24,749 nt of DNA, taken from Patescibacteria group bacterium (GTDB lineage: Bacteria; Patescibacteriota; Minisyncoccia; Minisyncoccales; DG-74-1). Within the stretch, counting starts at the first letter, position 1; every line of letters begins with the position of its first letter. A program made the position numbers and the translations under genes. Below are positions 14,390 through 22,410 of this stretch, piece after piece. Below the pieces are notes generated by a model. The model did not search any database. It was not told the origin of the DNA and was given only the letters and a program-made list of their open reading frames with translations. The stretch lies in contig JASEJL010000007.1 of the NCBI GenBank assembly GCA_030016465.1, positions 1 to 24,749 of the forward strand, written 5' to 3'.

Positions 14390-16417
14390 ATGACGAAGAA
14401 GGAAGCCAAACAGAGGATTAAAAAATTAAAAAAGTTGATTGAGAGATACCGCTATTCCCGACATGTCTTAGATAAAGAATTAGTTCCGATTGATGTTGAG
14501 GATTCCTTGAAAAAGGAACTTTTTGATTTGGAGCAAAAATTTCCTCAATTCATTACTCCTGATTCGCCAACCCAGAGAGTTGGCGGAAAACCATTAGAGA
14601 AGTTTGTGAAAGTTAGACATCCCCAACCGATGTTATCTTTTAACGACGCCTTTTCAGAAAAAGATATGGAGGATTGGTTAGAAAGAATTGCCAGATTTCT
14701 GGGTGTTGATTTGTCAAAAGATGATGTCGCCCGTCAGAGTTTTGCCGAGCAAAAGTTGGGCGGGTTTTATTGCGAGCCAAAATTGGATGGCTTGGCCATA
14801 GAATTAATTTATCAAGATGGAATCTTGAAAGCAGGTCTTACCCGGGGAGATGGAATCATTGGCGAAGATGTCACTCAGAATTTAAAAACTATTGAAGCTA
14901 TACCCCTGCGTTTAACTAAACCGGTTGAAGTAGTGGCTAGGGGAGAGGTTATTATTACCAAAAAAGAATTTGAAAAAATCAACCAAGAACGAATGAAAAA
15001 AAGTTTATCTCTTTTTGCCAATCCTAGAAATTTGGCAGCCGGTTCAGTCAGACAATTAGACCCAAAAATTACTAGCCAGCGTCACCTTGATTCAACCTGT
15101 TATGAATTAATTACTGATTTAGGTCAAAAAACTCACCAAGATAAACACAAAATTTTAGAGGAATTAGGTTTCAAAACTAATAACAAATTTTCAAAATACT
15201 GCCGGAATTTAAAGGAGGTTTTTGATTTTCACAAGGTCACCCAGAAATTGCGAGAAAAATTTCCCTATGAAATTGATGGAATTGTCGTCACTGTCAATGA
15301 TAATAAAATTTTTGAAAAATTAGGAGTGGTTGGTAAGGCGCCACGAGGGGCGATTGCCTATAAATTCCCTCTCAAGCAGGCGACAACAATTGTTGAAGAT
15401 ATCTGTCTTCAGGTTGGCAGAACAGGAGCTGTCACTCCGGTGGCTCATTTAAAACCGGTTGAAGTTGGCGGAGTAATAATTTCCCGGGCAACCTTGCATA
15501 ATGAAGACGAAATCAAAAGATTAGGAGTGAAAATTGGCGATACCGTTGTTGTCGGTCGGGCAGGCGACGTCATTCCCGATGTGGTCAGGGTTTTACCAGA
15601 ATTGAGAACTGGCAAAGAAAGAGAGTTTCGCTTTCCCAAAAAATGCCCGGCCTGCCAAAAAGAATTAATTAAACCAGAAGGCGAGGTTGTCTGGCGTTGT
15701 CCAAATCCAAAATGCTTTGCCAGACAAAGAGAATATTTTTATCACTTCGTTAGTGCCTTTGATATCATTGGCCTAGGTCCAAAAATCATTGACAGGTTGA
15801 TTGACGAGGGTTTAGTTTCTGATCCGGCTGATTTATTTAAATTAGAAGAAGGAGATATATTGCCGCTGGAGCGTTTTGCTGAAAAATCTGCCAAAAATTT
15901 AATTGAAGCCATTCAGTCAAAAAAGAAAATTTTATTATCAAGATTTATTTATGCTCTGGGCATCAGAAATGTTGGTGAACAAACCGCTCAGGATTTGACA
16001 GAATATTTTGGCTCAATGGAAAAATTAAAAAATGCCTCTCTGGAAGAACTGCAAAAAATTAGGGATATTGGACCAGTTGTCGCTAAATCAATTTTTGACT
16101 GGTTTAGAGAAAAAAGAAATTTAGAATTTTTAGAGAAATTGAAAAAAGTTGGAGTTGAAATTGTGATTGAAAAGAAAGCTCGCTATCAACCACTAAAAGG
16201 CAAGACTTTCGTTTTAACTGGCTCTTTAGAGACAATGACTAGAGAAGAGGCCAAGGAAAAAATCCAGCTCCTTGGCGGAAAAATCTCCGAATCCGTTTCT
16301 AAAAAAACTGATTATTTAGTGGTTGGCAAAGAACCTGGCTCAACTAAACTGGAAAAAGCCAAAGAGCTAGGTATAAAAACAATTTCCAAAAAAGAATTTC
16401 TAAACCTTTTAAAATAA
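14390..16417 (+). CDS. ligA: NAD-dependent DNA ligase LigA
   Basis: The replicative ligase, 675 residues, near full length. The Ia/adenylation region (from about residue 1) holds the AMP-accepting lysine K131 in CEPKLDG. RGEV and DGIVV motifs of the nucleotidyltransferase follow. Next come the OB fold, a zinc finger (CPACQKE, then CPNPKC), helix-hairpin-helix repeats (RNVGEQTAQDL, KIRDIGPVVAKSI) and a C-terminal BRCT domain (GKTFVLTGSLE onward). It follows the pilus genes by two bases, so it may be co-transcribed with them, although the functions are unrelated. Confidence 0.97.
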   Translation: MTKKEAKQRIKKLKKLIERYRYSRHVLDKELVPIDVEDSLKKELFDLEQKFPQFITPDSPTQRVGGKPLEKFVKVRHPQPMLSFNDAFSEKDMEDWLERIARFLGVDLSKDDVARQSFAEQKLGGFYCEPKLDGLAIELIYQDGILKAGLTRGDGIIGEDVTQNLKTIEAIPLRLTKPVEVVARGEVIITKKEFEKINQERMKKSLSLFANPRNLAAGSVRQLDPKITSQRHLDSTCYELITDLGQKTHQDKHKILEELGFKTNNKFSKYCRNLKEVFDFHKVTQKLREKFPYEIDGIVVTVNDNKIFEKLGVVGKAPRGAIAYKFPLKQATTIVEDICLQVGRTGAVTPVAHLKPVEVGGVIISRATLHNEDEIKRLGVKIGDTVVVGRAGDVIPDVVRVLPELRTGKEREFRFPKKCPACQKELIKPEGEVVWRCPNPKCFARQREYFYHFVSAFDIIGLGPKIIDRLIDEGLVSDPADLFKLEEGDILPLERFAEKSAKNLIEAIQSKKKILLSRFIYALGIRNVGEQTAQDLTEYFGSMEKLKNASLEELQKIRDIGPVVAKSIFDWFREKRNLEFLEKLKKVGVEIVIEKKARYQPLKGKTFVLTGSLETMTREEAKEKIQLLGGKISESVSKKTDYLVVGKEPGSTKLEKAKELGIKTISKKEFLNLLK

Positions 16418-16428
16418 ATTTACTCGAC

Positions 16429-16453
16429 CTGTTTAAGGTGGCACTTTAAACAG
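16429..16453. repeat. Palindrome between ligA and rodA
   Basis: An 8-bp perfect stem (16429-16436 with 16446-16453) with no T-run. The 24 bases 16430-16453 match 20846-20869, inside a glycosyltransferase gene, at 21 positions. It is therefore a dispersed palindrome rather than a simple terminator. Confidence 0.65.
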
Positions 16454-16468
16454 ACAAATAAGGGAGGT

Positions 16469-17554
16469 ATGTTTTATCATTTGAAAAAATTGGATTGGAT
16501 TTTGATTTTCTCTGCCTTGTTGCTGGTTGGGATTGGGCTTTTATCAATTTATAGTTCTTCTCTGGGCAAAGGAGATTTTTCTAATTTTAATAAGCAGGTT
16601 ATTTTTTTTGGAATTGGATTTTTTTTAATGTTCCTTTTGAGTTTTTTTGACTGGCGAGCCTTAAGAGATAATCCCTATTTGATTTTAATTTTTTATTTTC
16701 TTTGTTTAGCGGCTTTGGCCGGTTTATTTTTTTTCGCTCCGGAAATCAGGAGAGTACAAAGATGGTATAAACTAGGTGCTTTGACGGTTGACCCGATAGA
16801 ACTTACCAAACTGATTTTAATAATTTTATTGGCTAAATATTTCTCCACCAGGCACGTTGAAATGTATCAAATTAGGCATATTTTAGTTTCCGGTTTTTAT
16901 TTTTTAATACCGATTAGCTTGGTTTTCTTTCAGCCCGACTTGGGTCAGGTAATAATTTTAATTGCCCTCTGGGTGGGAATTTTAATTATTTCCGGAATTT
17001 CTTTTAAACGTTTTTTAGTTTTGCTTTTTTGTTTTCTTTTAATTTTTATTCTGGCTTGGAATGTTGCTTTGAAAGATTATCAAAAAGCCAGAATTTTAAG
17101 TTTTATCCATCCTCAGATATCAGACCCTTTGGCAATTGGTTGGAGTCAGCAACAAGCCAAAATTGCCATTGGCTCTGGCGGAATTTTCGGTCAGGGTTTA
17201 GGTCGGGGTTCTCAAACCCAATATAGATTTTTACCCGAGCCCCAGACCGATTTTATTTTTGCTGCCTTTGCTGAAGAAACTGGCTTAATCGGTGTATCGG
17301 TTCTTCTCTTTTTGTTTTCAATTTTAATCTGGCGAATTTTAAAAATCGCTTTTTTGGCTCAAATTAATTTTGCTCGTCTCTTTGCTTGCGGATTTAATAT
17401 TCTTTTAATTTCCCAAATTTTCATTCATATCGGAATGAATATCGGCTTATTACCCATTATTGGCATTCCCTTGCCTTTGATCAGTTATGGCGGTTCAAAT
17501 CTTATTGCTACTTTTCTTGGTTTAGGGATTTTACAAAGCTTTAAAACTCACTAA
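16469..17554 (+). CDS. rodA: SEDS glycosyltransferase (RodA/FtsW family)
   Basis: A 361-residue polytopic protein with about ten membrane segments that polymerises lipid II into peptidoglycan glycan strands. The catalytic-region motif QPDLGQ and the C-terminal signature GIPLPLISYGGSN are present. The signature between them in most relatives (FQPSELAK) is altered here to VDPIELTK. RodA and FtsW cannot be separated confidently without an alignment; the single-copy context favours neither. A strong AGGGAGG stands directly before the ATG, with only one base between them; the TTG at codon 5 would give a more usual spacing. No partner penicillin-binding protein is in the window. Confidence 0.88.
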   Translation: MFYHLKKLDWILIFSALLLVGIGLLSIYSSSLGKGDFSNFNKQVIFFGIGFFLMFLLSFFDWRALRDNPYLILIFYFLCLAALAGLFFFAPEIRRVQRWYKLGALTVDPIELTKLILIILLAKYFSTRHVEMYQIRHILVSGFYFLIPISLVFFQPDLGQVIILIALWVGILIISGISFKRFLVLLFCFLLIFILAWNVALKDYQKARILSFIHPQISDPLAIGWSQQQAKIAIGSGGIFGQGLGRGSQTQYRFLPEPQTDFIFAAFAEETGLIGVSVLLFLFSILIWRILKIAFLAQINFARLFACGFNILLISQIFIHIGMNIGLLPIIGIPLPLISYGGSNLIATFLGLGILQSFKTH

Positions 17555-17627
17555 AACTTTGTAATTAGTCTCGAGTACTGATTTTTGTTTATGTGTAAAT
17601 TGCTTAAATTTTCGTTATTATTCTTAA

Positions 17628-19148
17628 ATGACTGCTTCTAGAATCTTTTTATTTTTCTGTCTTTCTTTTATCACCGGGATTTTTATTAGTTCGATGCTGG
17701 GATTCTCGGCCGGTAGTAGGGTTTATCTCTTACTGCCGGGTTTAATTTTGGGAATTTTGTTAATTTCAGTTTTCTGGCGATACAAAACTTTGGCAGTAAT
17801 TGGTTTTTGTATTTTATTTTTAGTTGCCGGAATCTGGCGGCATCAAATAGTCGAATTGAAAATTGCTAATAATGAGTTAAGAAAATTTAATGAACTAAAT
17901 GAAAAAATAAGTTTAATTGGAATTATTTCAAATGAATCAGATATTAGAGAAAAAAGCCAAAAATTAACCATAAAAATCCAAGAGGTAATTCAGAACGAAA
18001 ACGTTTCTCGCTTTGTTAATGGAAAGGCTTTAATCACTACTCACAGATATCCTGAATATCAATATGGCGATAAGTTAAAAATCACTGGAAAATTAGAAAG
18101 TCCAACCGAGGATATAGATGGTTTTAATTATCAAGATTATTTAAAAAAAGATGGAATTTATTCAATAATGAGTTGGCCAGAAATTGAACTAATAGAAAGA
18201 GAAAAATACATAGGTCCGAGCTACCTCATTTATGGGAAGATTTTGGGTTTTAAAAACAAGTTGAGAGAAAGTATTTATCAAAATCTCTCTCCGCCCCAAA
18301 GCTCAATTTTGGGAGCAATGGTTTTGGGAGATAAAAGAAAACTTTCTGAGGACTTAAAAACAAAATTAAAAATTGCTGGCGTAAGACATATCACCGCTAT
18401 TTCTGGCCTTCACGTTACTATTTTGACCAGCATTTTAATGACCATCTTGATTGGGCTCGGTCTCTGGCGTCAGCAGGCTTTTTGGTTTTCAATAATTTTA
18501 ATGACTTTATTTATTATTATGACCGGTCTTCAACCCTCGGCTATTCGGGCTGGAATTATGGGTGGTCTTTTTCTTTTAGGCCAGTATTTGGGAAGAATGA
18601 GCGTTTCCTCTCGCTCAATAGTTTTGGCGGCAGCTTTAATGTTATTCCAAAACCCCTTACTTTTAAGACTCGATGTTGGATTTCAACTTTCCTTTTTTGC
18701 AATGATGGGAATAATTTATCTAATGCCGTTTTTCCAAGATTGGTTAAGATTCATTCCTTGGAAAAATCCTAAATCTGTTCTATCTATGACCCTCTCGGCT
18801 TACCTCTTTACTCTGCCAATTTTAATTTATAATTTTGGCTATATATCATTAGTTGCTCCAATAACTAATGTTTTAATTATTCCTCTTCTTCCCTTTATTA
18901 TGCTTTCTGGATTTATTTTTGGCTTAGCTGGAATAATTTTCCAGCCCTTGGGCTGGGTTCTCTCCTGGCCGGCCTGGGGATTGTTAACCTATCTAACAAA
19001 AATAGTTAATTGGCTTTCAGGTTTTCCGTTAGCCTCTTTAACTATCGAAAATCTCCACTGGATTTGGTTAATAATTTCTTATTTAATTTTAGGATTTATA
19101 ACTTGGCGACTACAGAAAAGCCAAAAGTTAAAATTCCTCCAATATTAA
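17628..19148 (+). CDS. comEC: ComEC-type DNA uptake channel lacking the hydrolase domain
   Basis: A 506-residue inner-membrane protein that passes single-stranded DNA into the cytoplasm during transformation. N-terminal membrane helices and a DUF4131-like OB region (about 1-190) are followed by the competence domain. The latter carries AISGLHVTIL and a long run of membrane segments. Full-size ComEC adds a C-terminal metallo-β-lactamase-like domain (about 250 residues) that is absent here. The protein ends right after the last helix with a basic tail (WRLQKSQKLKFLQY). Whether the hydrolase is a separate gene cannot be seen. It fits functionally with the pilus locus and comFC. Confidence 0.92.
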   Translation: MTASRIFLFFCLSFITGIFISSMLGFSAGSRVYLLLPGLILGILLISVFWRYKTLAVIGFCILFLVAGIWRHQIVELKIANNELRKFNELNEKISLIGIISNESDIREKSQKLTIKIQEVIQNENVSRFVNGKALITTHRYPEYQYGDKLKITGKLESPTEDIDGFNYQDYLKKDGIYSIMSWPEIELIEREKYIGPSYLIYGKILGFKNKLRESIYQNLSPPQSSILGAMVLGDKRKLSEDLKTKLKIAGVRHITAISGLHVTILTSILMTILIGLGLWRQQAFWFSIILMTLFIIMTGLQPSAIRAGIMGGLFLLGQYLGRMSVSSRSIVLAAALMLFQNPLLLRLDVGFQLSFFAMMGIIYLMPFFQDWLRFIPWKNPKSVLSMTLSAYLFTLPILIYNFGYISLVAPITNVLIIPLLPFIMLSGFIFGLAGIIFQPLGWVLSWPAWGLLTYLTKIVNWLSGFPLASLTIENLHWIWLIISYLILGFITWRLQKSQKLKFLQY

Positions 19149-19158
19149 CCTTTTTCTC

Positions 19159-19200
19159 TCAAGCGTAAAATTTAAGCCATGGCTTGAATTTTACGCTTGA
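19159..19200. repeat. 42-bp palindrome, copy 1
   Basis: A nearly perfect palindrome centred on CCATGG at 19178-19183, with one mismatch that becomes a G·U pair in RNA. It lies between the convergent ends of comEC and the PaaX-like gene and contains the latter's stop. The reverse complement of 19163-19198 is identical over 36 bases to 19889-19924. Confidence 0.85.
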
Positions 19201-19778
19201 TTTAGCTTGAAGAATTTTTTTAATTTACTATCATTACCGATACCTTCAGCCACCGCCAATCTTATTTCTTTTTCTGATAATCCAAAAAATTCTCTTAGTA
19301 ATTCAATTTCTGCTTGACAATCGAATGGATAAACCCAAACACTTTTTTGTAAAGGATAAAATCCTAATTCCTTTAATTTTCCCCTAAATGCTTCCCGGTA
19401 AAATTTTTTTAACTGGGATATATCAAAAATTACCAATCGCCATTTTTTATCCCACTTTTTTGGCTTTTTTATTTTTAGGCTATCAATTTGGAAAATTCCT
19501 GCTTTCTTTTTTCCTTCTTTGGTAAGGCTAATATAAATTTGATGATTTCTTTTTTTTATTTTTATTAATCCCTGCTTTTTCAAATTATAAAAAGTATCTC
19601 TTACTTTTTTCCTCGGGTATTTTCGCCATTTTTTATAATTCGATAGGAGATTTCTGATAAAGTAAGGAGAACTGGCCACTATATAAATTGCTCCAGCAAT
19701 GGCTAGCCAAGAAAGAACATCTTTCACAATTTCTGATCTCGGCTTAGCAAAATAATATTTATATTTCTTGAGGCCCAT
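19191..19778 (-). CDS. Membrane-anchored PaaX-like protein with Cas2-like domain
   Basis: A 195-residue protein of a type frequent in Patescibacteria. It has a basic N-terminus, one membrane segment (about residues 19-45), a winged-helix region (about 47-90: PRKKVRDTFYNLKKQGLI, LTKEGKKK) and a C-terminal ferredoxin-like domain (WRLVIFDI at 113-120, LGFYPLQKSVWVYP at 138-151). That domain resembles the PaaX C-terminus and the Cas2 fold. It may bind DNA or RNA at the membrane; no substrate is known. I chose ATG 19778; upstream codons to 19844 are open but overlap a palindrome and a TATAAT. The last codons and stop lie inside palindrome copy 1. There is no CRISPR or cas gene nearby, so this is not a CRISPR Cas2. 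Confidence 0.75.
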   Translation of the reverse strand: MGLKKYKYYFAKPRSEIVKDVLSWLAIAGAIYIVASSPYFIRNLLSNYKKWRKYPRKKVRDTFYNLKKQGLIKIKKRNHQIYISLTKEGKKKAGIFQIDSLKIKKPKKWDKKWRLVIFDISQLKKFYREAFRGKLKELGFYPLQKSVWVYPFDCQAEIELLREFFGLSEKEIRLAVAEGIGNDSKLKKFFKLNQA

Positions 19779-19784
19779 ACTTCC

Positions 19785-19790
19785 ATTATA
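19785..19790 (-). promoter_or_regulatory. -10 box of the PaaX-like gene
   Basis: TATAAT on the minus strand lies only six bases before the chosen ATG. If used, the transcript would be leaderless or nearly so. No good -35 is seen. Confidence 0.4.
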
Positions 19791-19792
19791 GT

Positions 19793-19830
19793 AGCGTAAA
19801 ATTCCACCCGATGGCAAGAATTTTATGCGC
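19793..19830. repeat. Degenerate palindrome, copy 2
   Basis: The arms (AGCGTAAAATTC and its counterpart AATTTTATGCGC) match those of copies 1 and 3, while the centre has diverged. It overlaps the promoter region of the PaaX-like gene, so it could serve as an operator (inference). Confidence 0.6.
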
Positions 19831-19888
19831 ATTAAATCAATCACAAAATTAAAATTTTTATTTTTATTTTATCTATTTTATTTAAATT

Positions 19889-19925
19889 AAGCGTAAAATT
19901 CAAGCCATGGCTTAAATTTTACGCC
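19889..19925. repeat. Palindrome, copy 3
   Basis: The 36 bases 19889-19924 equal the reverse complement of 19163-19198 exactly. With copy 1 it brackets a 690-bp segment that holds only the PaaX-like gene. Confidence 0.85.
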
Positions 19926-19964
19926 ATTTGGAAAAGAAGAAAATTTTTGAAAAATTGTTAAATT

Positions 19965-19973
19965 TGATATAAT
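19965..19973 (+). promoter_or_regulatory. Extended -10 promoter for the glycan cluster
   Basis: TGATATAAT is an extended -10, with TTGAAA (spacing 15) or TTTTGA (spacing 17) upstream. Only eight bases separate it from the glycosyltransferase ATG, so the transcript would be almost leaderless. Confidence 0.55.
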
Positions 19974-19981
19974 AATTTAAT

Positions 19982-21328
19982 ATGGAGCAAAAAGTTTACC
20001 CCGGACAATCCCGAAGGGATTTGTGCGAGGCCTGGGTAATATCGGTTAATATGGGTTACGGGCATCAGAGAACTGCTTATTCTCTAAAGAATTTTTCTGA
20101 GGGAAGAATTATTAATGCCAATGATTATCCGGGAATACCGACGAGGGACAGAAAAATCTGGGAGTTAACAAGAAAGACCTACGAGTTTATCTCTTCCTTT
20201 AAAAGAACCCCCTTGATTGGTAATTTGGTCTTTTCAATTTTTGATACCTTTCAAAAAATCCTTGCCTTTTATCCTAAAAGAGATTTATCTAAACCAAATT
20301 TCACCTTGAGACAAATCTATTTTTTGTTTGAAAAAGGCTGGGGAAGAGATCTTGTCGAAAAGTTAAAAGTTAAAAGTGAAAAGTTAAAAATTAATTTGCC
20401 GATTATTTCTACTTTCTTTATCCCGGCCTTTATGGCTGAGTATTTTAAGTATCCGGGTGAGATTTATTGTGTTATTTGCGATGCTGATATTGCCAGAACC
20501 TGGGTTTCTTTAAATCCTCAAAAAAGCAAAATTAAGTATTTTGCTCCGACCGAAAGGGTGGTTGAGAGACTAAAACTTTACGGAGTAAAAACAGAAAATA
20601 TTTTTTTAACCGGTTATCCTTTACCTTTAGAGAATATCGGCTCAGAAAACTTGGAGATTTTAAAAGAAGATTTAAAATATCGACTTTTAAATTTAGATCC
20701 AAAAAGAAAATATTTTGGGAAATATAAAATTTTAATTGAAGAAAATTTAGGAAAATTGCCGGCTAAATCAGATCATCCTTTAACGATAATGTTTTCAGTT
20801 GGCGGAGCCGGGGCTCAAAAAGAAATCGCAATCAAAATTTTAAGATGTTTAAGGTTCCACCTTAAACAGGGAAGAAACAGGGTGATTTTATCGGCCGGCA
20901 TTAGAGAAAGAGTTAAAGAATATTTTGATAAAAATATAAAGTACTTAGGACTGGAAGGAAATAAAAACATCGAAATAATTTTCGAAAAGGATATTGAAAG
21001 TTATTTTCAAAGATTTAATCAGGCCTTAAGAAAGACCGATATTTTATGGACCAAACCCTCAGAACTTTCTTTTTATTCTGCTTTGGGAATTCCAATCATT
21101 ATTGCTCCGGCGATCGGCTCTCAAGAAGAATTTAACATGAGATGGCTTTTGAAATCAGGCTTTGGAATTTTACAAGAAAATCCAAATTATACATTAGAAT
21201 GGCTTTTTGACTGGCTAGAAAAAGGTTATTTAGCTGAAGTTGCCATGGAAGGATTTATTGAAGGAGAAAAAATGGGAACCTTAAAGATCTCGCAAATAAT
21301 CACTAATTTGAGTAAATTCGCGAGTTGA
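19982..21328 (+). CDS. GT-B glycosyltransferase (MGDG synthase/MurG-like)
   Basis: A 448-residue protein with the layout of GT28-type enzymes. The N-terminal glycine motif NMGYGHQRTAYSL recalls the acceptor-side GxGHxxA of MGDG synthases and MurG. A GT-B second half starts at about 270 (TIMFSVGGAGAQKE). The donor-site segment TKPSELSFYSALGIPIIIAP, then GSQEEFN, corresponds to the sugar-nucleotide loop. It probably transfers a sugar to a lipid or envelope carrier, substrate unknown. Two repeat signs sit within the gene: four AAAAGTT-type heptamers (20358-20385) and a palindrome (20846-20868) also found near rodA. First gene of the glycan cluster. Confidence 0.72.
   Translation: MEQKVYPGQSRRDLCEAWVISVNMGYGHQRTAYSLKNFSEGRIINANDYPGIPTRDRKIWELTRKTYEFISSFKRTPLIGNLVFSIFDTFQKILAFYPKRDLSKPNFTLRQIYFLFEKGWGRDLVEKLKVKSEKLKINLPIISTFFIPAFMAEYFKYPGEIYCVICDADIARTWVSLNPQKSKIKYFAPTERVVERLKLYGVKTENIFLTGYPLPLENIGSENLEILKEDLKYRLLNLDPKRKYFGKYKILIEENLGKLPAKSDHPLTIMFSVGGAGAQKEIAIKILRCLRFHLKQGRNRVILSAGIRERVKEYFDKNIKYLGLEGNKNIEIIFEKDIESYFQRFNQALRKTDILWTKPSELSFYSALGIPIIIAPAIGSQEEFNMRWLLKSGFGILQENPNYTLEWLFDWLEKGYLAEVAMEGFIEGEKMGTLKISQIITNLSKFAS
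20846..20869. repeat. In-gene copy of the TGTTTAAGG palindrome
   Basis: A perfect 9-bp stem (20846-20854 with 20860-20868) encodes CLRFHLKQ within the glycosyltransferase. It matches 16430-16453 at 21 of 24 bases. Confidence 0.7.
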
Positions 21329-21333
21329 TTAAA

Positions 21334-22410
21334 ATGAGGGCTAATATTATCAATTTCTTAACTGAAGGAGCCGTTGCCTCATCTCTTTTATTTATTCCAA
21401 TTTTTGCTAAAGAACTCGGAGCAAGTAATTTTGAAGTTGGTTTAATTGGTACTTTTTATGGATTGGCAATGTTTCTCTCCTTTTATATCTTTGGTCGACT
21501 CTCTGATATTTATGGAAGGAAAAAATTTTTAATTTTGGGATTAATAGCTTCAATTATTTCTTTTCCTCTTCAAGCTCTGGCTTCCAGTCCCTTTCAATTA
21601 CTTTTAGCCCGAGCCTCGGTTGGCTTTTGTGCCGCCATTTTTCCAGCTGCTTTGGTCAGTCATATTTATGATGCAAATAAAAAAGTTGGTAAATTTAGTT
21701 CCTTTGGTAGTTTAGGTTGGGCAGGGGGTCAATTTTTGGCTGCTTTAATTGCTGTCTATTGGAAAATATTTCTCTTGGGTTCTTTTTTCTTTTTCTTAGC
21801 CTTCCTTTTTGCTTTAAAAATGGAAATTCCAAAAATTTCTCTTTCTGTGCCCTTATTTCCTCTGAAAGTAATAAAAAATAGTTTCTCAGTTTATTTAGCT
21901 TTTCTTTTGAGACATTCTGGCGCCCATATGATTTGGATAATTTTTCCTCTCTATTTAGCCTCTTTTGGAATCTCAAAACTTTGGATAGGTATCATTTATT
22001 TCACTAATTCTTTTTTTCAGTTTTTGATAATGCCAATGTTTGATAAATACAAGAGTTCAAATTTAGTAATTTTAGGTCTTATTCTTTCAGCAATTACTTT
22101 TTATTCTTTCTCTTTGGCTTCTACTCCTTTTCAGTTTTTGCCAACTCAAATTTTATTAGCTACCTCCTGGTCTTGCCTTTATGTTGGTTCTCTAAAATTA
22201 GTTTTAGAAAAAAACATTGAAAAAGCCACTGCCGCTGGTCTCCTTAAATCCAACATTTCTTTGGCAGAGATTTTTGGACCAATCTTCGGAGGTTTACTTA
22301 GTCAATATTTTGGTTATTTGGCTTGTATTTTTGGAGCGATTGTTTTAACCTTGTTTGGATTTTTGATTTTCTATTTAATAGAATTTAAATCAAAAGCTGC
22401 TTATGAATAA
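21334..22410 (+). CDS. Major facilitator superfamily transporter
   Basis: A 358-residue polytopic protein with 11-12 predicted membrane segments. The loop between helices 2 and 3 carries GRLSDIYGRKK, a good match to MFS motif A (GxxxDRxGRR). The repeated two-half layout is clear, with an Ile/Phe-rich second half starting at about 195. The substrate cannot be told from sequence; its place among glycan genes suggests a sugar or drug-type exporter (inference). ATG 21334 is preferred over the TTG at 21325, which overlaps the upstream stop. It overlaps the next gene by 8 bases. Confidence 0.85.
   Translation: MRANIINFLTEGAVASSLLFIPIFAKELGASNFEVGLIGTFYGLAMFLSFYIFGRLSDIYGRKKFLILGLIASIISFPLQALASSPFQLLLARASVGFCAAIFPAALVSHIYDANKKVGKFSSFGSLGWAGGQFLAALIAVYWKIFLLGSFFFFLAFLFALKMEIPKISLSVPLFPLKVIKNSFSVYLAFLLRHSGAHMIWIIFPLYLASFGISKLWIGIIYFTNSFFQFLIMPMFDKYKSSNLVILGLILSAITFYSFSLASTPFQFLPTQILLATSWSCLYVGSLKLVLEKNIEKATAAGLLKSNISLAEIFGPIFGGLLSQYFGYLACIFGAIVLTLFGFLIFYLIEFKSKAAYE

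Noticed and set aside
19191..19778. CRISPR-associated Cas2 call for the PaaX-like gene
   Set aside because: There is no cas1, no other cas gene and no repeat-spacer array; the winged helix and membrane segment fit the PaaX-like group instead.
19159..19925. Palindrome copies read as CRISPR repeats
   Set aside because: Only three copies, palindromic, spaced by hundreds of bases with a gene between; there are no regular spacers.
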